NCBI GenBank assembly: GCA_003535455.1
Contig: DOHD01000150.1
Span: 2,569 to 8,400, forward strand
Source: Acidimicrobium sp.
GTDB taxonomy: Bacteria > Actinomycetota > Acidimicrobiia > Acidimicrobiales > Ilumatobacteraceae
Direction of reading: 5' to 3'
Length of the DNA: 5,832 nt
The translations under genes were made by a program, and so were the position numbers. Shown piece by piece: positions 1 through 5,830 of the stretch (position 1 is the first letter of the stretch; every line of letters starts with the position of its first letter). The notes under the pieces were generated by a model that was not told the DNA's origin, made no database searches, and saw nothing but the letters and a program-made list of their open reading frames with translations.

Positions 1-398
1 TTGCGAACCGCCGAACCAACTCGCAACACCACACCCGAAGCGTCGCTACCCATGATGTGATACGCGAGATCGTGCCGCTTTGCCCATTCGCTTTCGCGCG
101 CCAGACGAGTGAGCGCACTAAATGTCGAGATCGGTTCGAAAATGCTGCTCCATACGGTGTTGAAATTGATGCTGCTCGCCATGACGGCGATTAGTGCTTC
201 GTCTGGCGCAATCTGTGGGACAGGTACTTGCTGAATGTGCACGCTCTTGCGCGGGTCTTTATCGGCAGAAGCAACACCAGCAAACATCTCTTGTTCGTCT
301 TTGAGCACCACCGCTGCGCGATACGTCTCGGGCATCTGCAAAGCAGAAAATGCCTTGGTGTCGGCGTTGTTTTCGATGGCTTCGAGAATGCTTTTCAT
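1..398 (-). CDS. ccr: Crotonyl-CoA carboxylase/reductase, N-terminal part (cut by window edge)
   Basis: Reading the minus strand from the ATG at 398 gives 132 open codons that run off the window. The protein begins MKSILEAIENNADTKAFSAL. Further in are YRAAVVLKDEQEMFAG, DKDPRKSVHIQQVPVP, APDEALIAVMASSINFNTVW, SIFEPISTF, and YHIMGSDASGVVLRVGSAVR at about residues 113-132. These match the N-terminal GroES-like part of the Ccr group of medium-chain dehydrogenases. The NADPH-binding and CO2-binding regions lie outside the window. Ccr reductively carboxylates crotonyl-CoA to (2S)-ethylmalonyl-CoA with NADPH in the cytoplasm; it is the key enzyme of the ethylmalonyl-CoA pathway and also supplies some polyketide extender units. 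The start is well bounded: an in-frame TAG lies at 428-426 with no other start codon between. No Shine-Dalgarno sequence is visible. The gene is divergent from a thiolase that could feed the same pathway. The family call is firm; which pathway it serves is inferred. [Confidence was missing from the original answer; 0.5 is a placeholder required by the schema.]. Confidence 0.5.
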   Translation of the reverse strand, partial: MKSILEAIENNADTKAFSALQMPETYRAAVVLKDEQEMFAGVASADKDPRKSVHIQQVPVPQIAPDEALIAVMASSINFNTVWSSIFEPISTFSALTRLARESEWAKRHDLAYHIMGSDASGVVLRVGSAVR

Positions 399-405
399 GG
401 GTTTA

Positions 406-411
406 AGGGTA
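406..411 (-). promoter_or_regulatory. Candidate -10 box for leaderless ccr transcript
   Basis: On the minus strand TACCCT is followed by seven bases (TAAACCC) and then the ccr ATG. A -10 hexamer at this distance places the transcription start on or next to the A of the start codon, as in actinobacterial leaderless genes of the TANNNT type. No recognisable -35 box is seen. The prediction rests on spacing and the match to TANNNT only. Confidence 0.5.
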
Positions 412-426
412 GTGAGAGAATCCGCC

Positions 427-432
427 TACGCT
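427..432 (+). promoter_or_regulatory. Candidate -10 box for leaderless thiolase transcript
   Basis: TACGCT is followed by seven bases (CTAACCC) and then the ATG at 440, so the predicted transcription start falls at about 439-440, on the start codon. An in-frame TAA at 434-436 and the lack of any purine-rich Shine-Dalgarno sequence fit a leaderless message. The position where a -35 box would sit (about 404-409) overlaps the opposing -10 box of ccr. Confidence 0.5.
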
Positions 433-439
433 CTAACCC

Positions 440-1621
440 ATGGCTGGCTCATTCATTATCTCTGGAGCGCGAACACCAATCGGCAAACTCAGCGGAGCAC
501 TCGCTTCGTTCAGCGCTGCCGACCTCGGTGGTTTTGCTATCGCCGAAGCACTAAAACGTGCGGGCGTCGCCCCGCATGAAGTTGAACATGTGATCATGGG
601 ACAAGTTTTGATGGCGGGCCAAGGTCAAGTGCCGTCGCGACAGGCCGCAGTGAAGGCCGGAATACCGATGAATGTTCCGAGCGTGAACATCAATAAAGTT
701 TGTTTGTCGGGTCTCAACTCGATTTATCTGGCCGATCAAATGATCGCCAATGGTGATGCCGACATCGTCGTTGCGGGTGGCATGGAGAGCATGACAAATT
801 CTCCATATCTGGCCATGGGTGCACGAAGTGGATATCGATTCGGTGATGTGCAAATGCTCGACGCGATTCAACGTGACGGTTTGTGGTGCGCATTTGACGC
901 TTGCCTCATGGGGCTTGGCACCGAACGATACGCGGCAGGAGAAATTAGTCGCGAGGCACAAGACGACTTGGCAATGAAGAGCAATCAACGCGCAGCCGCG
1001 GCAATTGCCGATGGCAAACTTTCCGAAGAAATTGTTTCGATCACGATTCCGCAACGCAAGGGAGACCCCGTTGTCGTCAGCAACGACGAGGGCGTTCGCG
1101 CGTCAACAACAATGGAGTCACTCGCATCGCTTAAGCCGGCATTCGACAAAACCGGCACGGTCACTGCGGGAAATGCCAGCCAAATCAGCGATGCAGGTTC
1201 AGCCGTCGTGATGATGTCAAAACGCGCGGCAGAAAAACGCGGCGTCAAACCACTCGGCGAATTTGTTTCATACGGAATGGTCGCTGGCCCAGACACTGCG
1301 TCGCTGTTGCATCAACCGAGTCGCAGCATCGTCAAAGCACTCGACCGAGCCGGCAAAAAAGTTTCAGATGTTGACTTGTTCGAAATCAACGAGGCGTTCG
1401 CCGCTGTCGGCATTGCGTCAATGCGTGATCTTGGCATCACCGATGACATTGTCAATGTCAACGGTGGAGCAATTGCTCTTGGTCACCCGATCGGCATGAG
1501 TGGCAATCGTCTGGCAATAACTTTGCTATACGAACTTCGTCGCCGAGGCGGGGGTCTTGGCGCAGCAGCACTTTGTGGCGGTGGCGGTCAAGGTGATGCC
1601 TTGATTTTGCGCGTCGACTGA
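440..1621 (+). CDS. Acetyl-CoA C-acetyltransferase (thiolase family)
   Basis: This 393-residue protein has the usual length and full motif set of a type II thiolase. Catalytic Cys88 lies in KVCLSGLNS. Further motifs are GGMESMTNSPY (113-123), NEAFA (317-321), GHPIGMSGNR with His349, and CGGGGQG with the second catalytic Cys379. The N-terminal fold covers about 1-265 and the C-terminal fold about 272-392. The enzyme most likely makes acetoacetyl-CoA from two acetyl-CoA, or runs the reverse reaction, in the cytoplasm. The divergent ccr gene supports the biosynthetic direction, because acetoacetyl-CoA is the precursor of crotonyl-CoA in the ethylmalonyl-CoA pathway. A 3-ketoacyl-CoA thiolase of broader chain length (fadA-like) is the main alternative, so no symbol is given. 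The start is fixed by an in-frame TAA three bases upstream (434-436). There is no Shine-Dalgarno sequence and the message is probably leaderless. Confidence 0.93.
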   Translation: MAGSFIISGARTPIGKLSGALASFSAADLGGFAIAEALKRAGVAPHEVEHVIMGQVLMAGQGQVPSRQAAVKAGIPMNVPSVNINKVCLSGLNSIYLADQMIANGDADIVVAGGMESMTNSPYLAMGARSGYRFGDVQMLDAIQRDGLWCAFDACLMGLGTERYAAGEISREAQDDLAMKSNQRAAAAIADGKLSEEIVSITIPQRKGDPVVVSNDEGVRASTTMESLASLKPAFDKTGTVTAGNASQISDAGSAVVMMSKRAAEKRGVKPLGEFVSYGMVAGPDTASLLHQPSRSIVKALDRAGKKVSDVDLFEINEAFAAVGIASMRDLGITDDIVNVNGGAIALGHPIGMSGNRLAITLLYELRRRGGGLGAAALCGGGGQGDALILRVD

Positions 1622-1635
1622 TCTTTAACTAATTC
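1622..1635. other. 14-base convergent gap without terminator
   Basis: Only 14 AT-rich bases separate the thiolase stop (TGA, 1619-1621) from the recR stop (TAA, 1638-1636). They form no hairpin and carry no T-run suited to an intrinsic terminator on either strand. Transcripts from the two sides probably overlap, or end by a factor-dependent mechanism. Confidence 0.6.
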
Positions 1636-2244
1636 TTAGCCGGCGACTTCGCGACGCCCCTCAAGTGCACGACCCAAAGTGAGTTCATCGGCATATTCAA
1701 GATCGCCACCAACTGGCAAACCGCTGGCGATTCGCGTTACTTTGACGCCAAGTGGTCGCAAAACTCTGGCCAAATACATCGAAGTGACGTCGCCTTCGGT
1801 GTTTGGGTTCAGACACAGAATCACTTCTTTGACTTTTTGCGGTTCTATTCGTTGCAACAATTCGCGAATTTTCAGTTGTTCAGGACCAACACCATCTAAT
1901 GGATTAATCGTGCCGAGAAGCACATGATATTGACCGCTGAACTCTCGAGTTTTTTCTATCGCCACGACATCGCGCGACTCTTCGACGACGCAAATAGTTG
2001 TGGGGTCTCGTCTGTCATCGCTACAGAACTGACATAAATCGGCCTCAGAAAAATTTGAACAAAGTCGGCAAAATTTGACGGTCGCCTTGGCTTTATTAAT
2101 CGAAGACGACAGGTGTTCGACATCGCGATCTTCGCTTTTTATCAAGTGAAACGCGATTCGCTGGGCAGACTTGGGACCGATGCCGGGAAGCCGTGACAAT
2201 GCGTCAATTAGTGCCTGCATCGGTTGGGTATATGCCGAAGCCAT
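1636..2244 (-). CDS. recR: Recombination mediator protein RecR
   Basis: This 202-residue protein is of normal RecR length and every landmark is present. A helix-hairpin-helix lies at about 16-34, with LPGIGPKSAQRIAFHL. A four-cysteine zinc finger follows, formed by Cys59, Cys62, Cys71 and Cys74. A Toprim domain spans about 82-175, with VVEES (Glu89) and GTINPLDGVGP. The typical C-terminal end has GLPVGGDLEYADELTLGRAL. RecR acts with RecO (and RecF) to load RecA on SSB-coated gaps during recombinational repair. It is the second gene of a dnaX-recR unit: its ATG comes six bases after the dnaX TAG and lies in the same frame. In-frame TAG TTA GCG ATG leaves no alternative upstream start. No clear Shine-Dalgarno sequence precedes it, so translation probably depends on ribosomes ending dnaX. 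The N-terminal MASAYTQPMQALIDALSRLP aligns well with known RecR starts. Confidence 0.96.
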   Translation of the reverse strand: MASAYTQPMQALIDALSRLPGIGPKSAQRIAFHLIKSEDRDVEHLSSSINKAKATVKFCRLCSNFSEADLCQFCSDDRRDPTTICVVEESRDVVAIEKTREFSGQYHVLLGTINPLDGVGPEQLKIRELLQRIEPQKVKEVILCLNPNTEGDVTSMYLARVLRPLGVKVTRIASGLPVGGDLEYADELTLGRALEGRREVAG

Positions 2245-2250
2245 CGCTAA

Positions 2251-3975
2251 CTATTTCTTGTCATCGATAATTTTTGAACCAGGAAACGCCTTGGCGAGTT
2301 CGTCGATTGGCGAAGAAACTTTGCCCGGTGGCGCCTGCATTGTTTCGGCCAAATCTTCGATTGCCTCGTAGTCGTCTTGCTCTGAAATACTCGTCGTCGC
2401 AGTCTTGCCGCGCTTGGTCGCTGCGACAACAAATTTGATTTCTAACTTTTTGCCAGCGATTCGAAGCAACGAATCGACCAAAGTTTGCAGGTGCTCATTT
2501 GATTTAGAGATGTGCATTTCGCTCGGCGCGCCAAGAGTAAGCACCCCATCTCGGCAATCGTTGACGGTGACGGCACTATATAGCGCTCGCACAATCGGCT
2601 TTTGCGAGGCGACAACTTCAGGCCAAATGTTCTTGATTTCTGCATCACCGAGCACAGCACTTGGTTTAAGCGGCTCAATATTTTCGACGGTCGTCTGCGG
2701 CTGCACCGACTTTGTTACCGATGCTCGCGGCTGGGGCTGGGGCTGCGACTGAATAGTTTTCGCTGGTTGCACAACGCTCGGCATCGTCGTCGAAGCACGA
2801 CCACCAAGTTTTGTTCGACCAGTCGTCGGATCAACAAGCGAAGGTCGAGCAATCGGCCCGGTTGAATCGCGCATCGCAGTGACGCCAGACTCAAGACGCT
2901 CAATGCGCGCCATTAGCGAGGCAACATCTGCACTCAAATTTTGGCGAGTTAATTTGACGACCGCGACTTCGAGCAACAATCGCGAATCAGGTGCGTGCCG
3001 AATTTCGATCAGCACGTCGCCCAAAACTTCGATCGCCCGCACGACGCCCGTCGCACCCATGCGTCGCGCCTGGTCGCCAACGATTTCAGCGCGCTCTTTT
3101 GGTAACTGCACGAGTTCTGGCGCCATCAACGACAAAAATGCATCACGCAAATAACGCACGATGTCTTCGGTTAGCGCACGCGGGTCGGCGCCAAATTGCA
3201 CGGCCGCACCAACAGCGGCAAGCGCGCGACCTGGATCGTGATCGATAAACGCTTCAATAAATTCGTCGAGCGAGATTTGTTCGTCGACGTCTCCGCCTGA
3301 CGCAACAACAAGTTCGAGCGCCGACAATGTGTCACGCACCGAACCTGCACCGAGTTGCACTACGCGATCAATCGCATCTTCGCTGACGACAAGTTTGGCG
3401 TCGGCAACAACCCAACGAACATGCTCTTTAAGTTCTTGCAACGGTAAAAGATGAAATTGCAAGTGTTGCGTACGACTACGAATTGTTTCGCTTACCTTTT
3501 GCGGATCTGTCGTGGCTAAAACGAAAACAACATGATCAGGTGGTTCTTCAAGTGTCTTGAGCAGCGCCGCCTCTGCGGGCTTTGACAACATGTGCACTTC
3601 GTCCAAAATAAATACGCGATGTCGACCAGGGTTGCCAAGTGCCGCCCGTTCGATTAAGTCGCGCATATTGTCGACACCGTTGTTGCTCGCAGCATCAAGT
3701 TCGAGCACGTCGTAGCTTGAACCGGCATCGATCGATGTGCACGAGTTGCACGCCCCACAAGGTTCGCCATCTTTTAATTTTTCGCAATTGAGAACTTTTG
3801 CCAAAATTCTCGCGGTCGAAGTTTTGCCCGTGCCTCTTGGTCCTGAAAACAAATATGCTTGACCCTCGCGATTGTTGATTACCGCGTTGCGCAGAGCACG
3901 CACGACATGGTCTTGACCTTTGAGCTCGTCGAAGCGACGGGGTCGATAAAGCCGATACAGAGATTGCGTAGCCAT
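2251..3975 (-). CDS. dnaX: DNA polymerase III subunit gamma/tau
   Basis: This 574-residue protein is the ATPase of the clamp loader, which opens the beta clamp and tethers polymerase III at the fork. The N-terminus MATQSLYRLYRPRRFDELKG is typical. Walker A is GPRGTGKT (45-52). Zinc ligands are Cys64, Cys73, Cys76 and Cys79. Walker B is ILDEVHML (123-130), sensor 1 is ATTDPQKV (154-161), and sensor 2 is GSVRDTLS (211-218). The arginine finger motif reads SRT (167-169) rather than SRC, as in actinobacterial DnaX. The collar domain is about 240-365. Residues 370-445 are a disordered linker rich in Pro, Gln and Thr, with QPQPQP at 411-416. About 446-574 form the tau-like tail, ending in FPGSKIIDDKK. 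An in-frame TAG at 3990-3988 bounds the start. I see no frameshift site placed to make a gamma form. It is followed directly by recR, with no ybaB between. It is divergent from the CopCD gene. Confidence 0.97.
   Translation of the reverse strand: MATQSLYRLYRPRRFDELKGQDHVVRALRNAVINNREGQAYLFSGPRGTGKTSTARILAKVLNCEKLKDGEPCGACNSCTSIDAGSSYDVLELDAASNNGVDNMRDLIERAALGNPGRHRVFILDEVHMLSKPAEAALLKTLEEPPDHVVFVLATTDPQKVSETIRSRTQHLQFHLLPLQELKEHVRWVVADAKLVVSEDAIDRVVQLGAGSVRDTLSALELVVASGGDVDEQISLDEFIEAFIDHDPGRALAAVGAAVQFGADPRALTEDIVRYLRDAFLSLMAPELVQLPKERAEIVGDQARRMGATGVVRAIEVLGDVLIEIRHAPDSRLLLEVAVVKLTRQNLSADVASLMARIERLESGVTAMRDSTGPIARPSLVDPTTGRTKLGGRASTTMPSVVQPAKTIQSQPQPQPRASVTKSVQPQTTVENIEPLKPSAVLGDAEIKNIWPEVVASQKPIVRALYSAVTVNDCRDGVLTLGAPSEMHISKSNEHLQTLVDSLLRIAGKKLEIKFVVAATKRGKTATTSISEQDDYEAIEDLAETMQAPPGKVSSPIDELAKAFPGSKIIDDKK
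2729..2746. repeat. Hexanucleotide tandem repeat in the dnaX linker
   Basis: Three copies of GGCTGG, the last ending in C, lie in tandem. On the coding (minus) strand they specify the Gln-Pro run of the DnaX linker (about residues 411-416). Such a tract can change copy number by slippage in whole codons, which would alter linker length without breaking the frame. Confidence 0.7.
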
Positions 3976-3984
3976 TTCGTAGCG

Positions 3985-3990
3985 AGCCTA
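3985..3990 (-). promoter_or_regulatory. Candidate -10 box for dnaX-recR
   Basis: On the minus strand TAGGCT lies nine bases before the dnaX ATG. This would start the transcript only two or three bases before the start codon, effectively leaderless. No Shine-Dalgarno sequence is present in the short leader and no good -35 box is visible. This is a weak, motif-only call. Confidence 0.35.
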
Positions 3991-3992
3991 CC

Positions 3993-4024
3993 TATGGGGT
4001 GGTTCGCCATGTATGCGCCCCATA
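3993..4024. repeat. 7-bp perfect inverted repeat in the dnaX/copCD gap
   Basis: TATGGGG at 3993-3999 is matched exactly by CCCCATA at 4018-4024, with an 18-base spacer. The dyad fills the middle of the 73-base divergent gap, between the candidate -10 boxes of the two genes. It could be an operator with half-sites about two and a half helical turns apart. Seven base pairs is short enough to arise by chance. Confidence 0.4.
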
Positions 4025-4030
4025 ATTAAC

Positions 4031-4036
4031 TAATCT
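4031..4036 (+). promoter_or_regulatory. Candidate -10 box for copCD
   Basis: TAATCT lies twelve bases before the ATG at 4049, giving a predicted transcription start around 4043 and a leader of about five or six bases. The surrounding stretch (4021-4043) is the most AT-rich part of the gap. CATAAT at 4021-4026 is an alternative -10 box with a longer leader. No convincing -35 box is seen. Confidence 0.4.
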
Positions 4037-4048
4037 TTATAGACACGC

Positions 4049-5830
4049 ATGGCAATCTTGAAAACAAAGCAAAATGCTAAATTCTCGGCTCTGGCTGGGC
4101 TGGTTTGCCTAGGGATAATCGTCGGGCTTTTCGGCACTTCCGCAAACGCCTCGGTTTCTGGCCAGAATCAACTCAGTTCTTCAAACCCCGCTGCAAACCA
4201 AGTTGTTTCGGTGCCGCCAACGCAATTGCAGTTAGTTTTTCAAAATCCATTGGCGAATCCAGAAGTCGTAACTGCAATGGGCTTATCGTTGGCGTGCAAC
4301 GGCACGCTTGTGGGTCTGGGTGTGCCCCAACTTGGAACTGATTTTAAAACTGTCTCGGCGGCACTGACGCAAATTCCGCCTTCGGGTTTGTGCACCGTGA
4401 GTTGGGCGTTGCCAGATAAAAGTCTCGGCTCATTTAGTTTTACTTCGGCTGTTGAAATTCAAACAACGATCGCTGGTGCGACCGAAACACCTGGAACACC
4501 GGGCACACCGACAATTATTGGTGAGACAATTGAACAACAAGAAGCTGGTCCGCGAGTTGGTGGCATTCTCGGTCTGTTGAGAGTTCTCGAATATTTATTG
4601 ATGTCGGCGATTTTTGGAGGCCTTGCGTTGATGCTGACCGCGTGGCCCGAAGGGCCAACTTATGGCGTGACGCTGCGCTACATGCGTCTCACTTGGATCG
4701 CGTGTGTTGTCAACATGTTTTTTGTTCTCGTGCTGTCGACGATGCGAGCTGAATCACAAGGGTTCATCGCCTCGATGAACCCTTTCGGTTGGTTCGGTGC
4801 ATTGAACACCGGCAGCGGCGCCATCTTGATTTTGCGTTTTGTTTTAATTTTGGCGTCTGGCTGGGTGGCGATGAATCCGGGTCGCGTCAACGACCCCGCG
4901 TCGCAATTGTTGGCAAGCTCTTTGATTATTTCAATGATCGCCACTCTCGGTCTTTCGCGCCTCGGACAAGATGTCGCAATATTTAGCTACATCCTCGGAG
5001 TGATCCATGCAATCGCCATGGCGTATTGGGTCGGTGGTTTGCTGCTTCTCTCGCGCGTGGTGCTGATCGGCCCGGGTACTTCTGACTTAGTAAGTGCGGT
5101 TCGCACATTTGCCAAGCAGGCTTTCGTGGCATTCGGCGTCACTGCATTCACCGGCGCGTCGCTCGTTTATATTTTGGATGGCTCTTCGATTTTCACCAGT
5201 GGTCACGGTCGCATCACAGTATTCAAAGTTGTCTTCGTCTCGGTGATGGTTTTTATCACATTGGTGCTGAAAACTTTTGTCACCCAAAAATTGACCGACG
5301 GCGACAATTTGACGGGACGAATGGCGTGGCGACTACGCCGAGCCGTCTCGGTTGAACTCACTTTCGCACTCATCGCAATGATGTTTACCTCGTGGCTGGT
5401 GGCGACCACACCGCCGCAGGTCAAAGCCGAGGTGAGAACAACTTCGGCGATTTATTCTTTTAGAGAAGAACTAAAGAACGACAGATTTCATGTCGTAATC
5501 TCGCTGACACCAGGCGTGACCGGAACAAACGCGATGCGCATCGAACTGATCGAGCCTCGCCGAATAAACAATTTCGCGGTCAAGATGGTGCCGCAAGCAA
5601 TCGGCTATTCGGGCATTCAAATCAATGTGCCATTGTCGCGCCCGGGTGCGGCGATTGTCGCGGGCGATGGTTCGTTCATTCTGAATGCGCCGGGCATTTG
5701 GAACATCGAAATATCTGGCACGACGACCACGGGCGATCTGACGCCGTTGGCCACAACGCTGGCAGTCACGCAAGCGCCCGAGGCGCAAACCGCAACAACA
5801 CTGCCAACCACGACGACTATTGGCGGTTAG
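4049..5830 (+). CDS. CopC-CopD fusion membrane protein, copper-type
   Basis: This 593-residue protein has four parts. A signal peptide covers 1-34, with a basic start, a hydrophobic core at about 13-29 and an Ala-Asn-Ala cleavage motif at 32-34. An extracytoplasmic CopC-like beta domain (35-136) has SSSNPAANQVVSVPPTQLQL and PDKSLGSFSFTS, followed by a Pro-Gly-Thr linker (about 145-154). A CopD membrane domain has about eight segments near 172-198, 212-231, 254-275, 286-303, 308-338, 351-376, 388-412 and 431-452. It carries family landmarks HAIAMAYWVGGLLLL (His320), GRITVFKVVFV and LRRAVSVELTFAL ending in LVATTPP. An outside beta-rich C-terminal domain (about 456-575) resembles those of similar actinobacterial proteins, with a Thr-rich tail. 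CopC/CopD systems handle periplasmic copper and its uptake. Here the CopC part has no His at all, so copper binding there is doubtful. It does have two cysteines (83 and 115). An in-frame TAG at 4040-4042 fixes the start. Family is firm; substrate is not. Confidence 0.88.
   Translation: MAILKTKQNAKFSALAGLVCLGIIVGLFGTSANASVSGQNQLSSSNPAANQVVSVPPTQLQLVFQNPLANPEVVTAMGLSLACNGTLVGLGVPQLGTDFKTVSAALTQIPPSGLCTVSWALPDKSLGSFSFTSAVEIQTTIAGATETPGTPGTPTIIGETIEQQEAGPRVGGILGLLRVLEYLLMSAIFGGLALMLTAWPEGPTYGVTLRYMRLTWIACVVNMFFVLVLSTMRAESQGFIASMNPFGWFGALNTGSGAILILRFVLILASGWVAMNPGRVNDPASQLLASSLIISMIATLGLSRLGQDVAIFSYILGVIHAIAMAYWVGGLLLLSRVVLIGPGTSDLVSAVRTFAKQAFVAFGVTAFTGASLVYILDGSSIFTSGHGRITVFKVVFVSVMVFITLVLKTFVTQKLTDGDNLTGRMAWRLRRAVSVELTFALIAMMFTSWLVATTPPQVKAEVRTTSAIYSFREELKNDRFHVVISLTPGVTGTNAMRIELIEPRRINNFAVKMVPQAIGYSGIQINVPLSRPGAAIVAGDGSFILNAPGIWNIEISGTTTTGDLTPLATTLAVTQAPEAQTATTLPTTTTIGG
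4758..4784. repeat. Perfect 12-bp hairpin inside copCD
   Basis: AAGGGTTCATCG (4758-4769) is followed by a three-base loop (CCT) and its exact reverse complement CGATGAACCCTT (4773-4784). The structure lies in codons 237-246, which encode the loop between the second and third segments of the CopD domain. No long T-run follows on either strand, so it is not a standard intrinsic terminator. It may pause transcription or translation, or protect RNA ends, or be a chance palindrome. Confidence 0.75.

Larger units (their letters stand above)
396..442. repeat. Imperfect inverted repeat spanning both divergent starts
   Basis: The left arm, 396-411, reads CATGGGTTTAAGGGTA. The reverse complement of the right arm, 427-442, reads CATGGGTTAGAGCGTA. 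They agree at 13 of 16 positions around a 15-base centre (412-426). Each arm contains one start codon, one seven-base spacer and one TANNNT box, so the divergent control region is nearly two-fold symmetric. It could be an operator for a dimeric regulator, or two similar leaderless promoters placed back to back. Confidence 0.6.

Noticed and set aside
228..579. Plus-strand open frames overlapping the ccr start and the thiolase start
   Set aside because: They lie antisense to a recognisable ccr N-terminus and out of frame with the thiolase, and have no domain features.
551..1054. Long open frame on the minus strand inside the thiolase gene
   Set aside because: It is a shadow of a clearly real thiolase, and its translation shows no recognisable domain.
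1586..1608. TCAAGG-TGATG-CCTTGA hairpin followed by TTTT near the end of the thiolase gene, like an intrinsic terminator
   Set aside because: The stem is weak and the T-run ends 11 bases before the stop codon begins, so termination there would remove the stop codon from the message.
1640..1660. Imperfect stem in the 3' end of recR (GGCGTCGCGAAGTCGCC)
   Set aside because: It has a mismatch, lies inside the coding sequence and has no T-run after it on the minus strand.
2440..2455. AAAAAG run in dnaX (GGC AAA AAG TTA) as a possible programmed frameshift site for a gamma subunit
   Set aside because: It is C AAA AAG rather than A AAA AAG, lies near residue 510, far past where a gamma form should end, and no flanking stem-loop or upstream Shine-Dalgarno element is evident.
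3976..4048. Possible 4.5S RNA (ffs) or tRNA gene upstream of dnaX, as seen in some actinobacteria
   Set aside because: The gap is only 73 bases, is filled by promoter-like sequence and shows no cloverleaf or SRP-type hairpin.
5471..5811. Minus-strand open frames opposite the 3' part of copCD
   Set aside because: They are arginine-rich, low-complexity shadows of the real gene with no motif.
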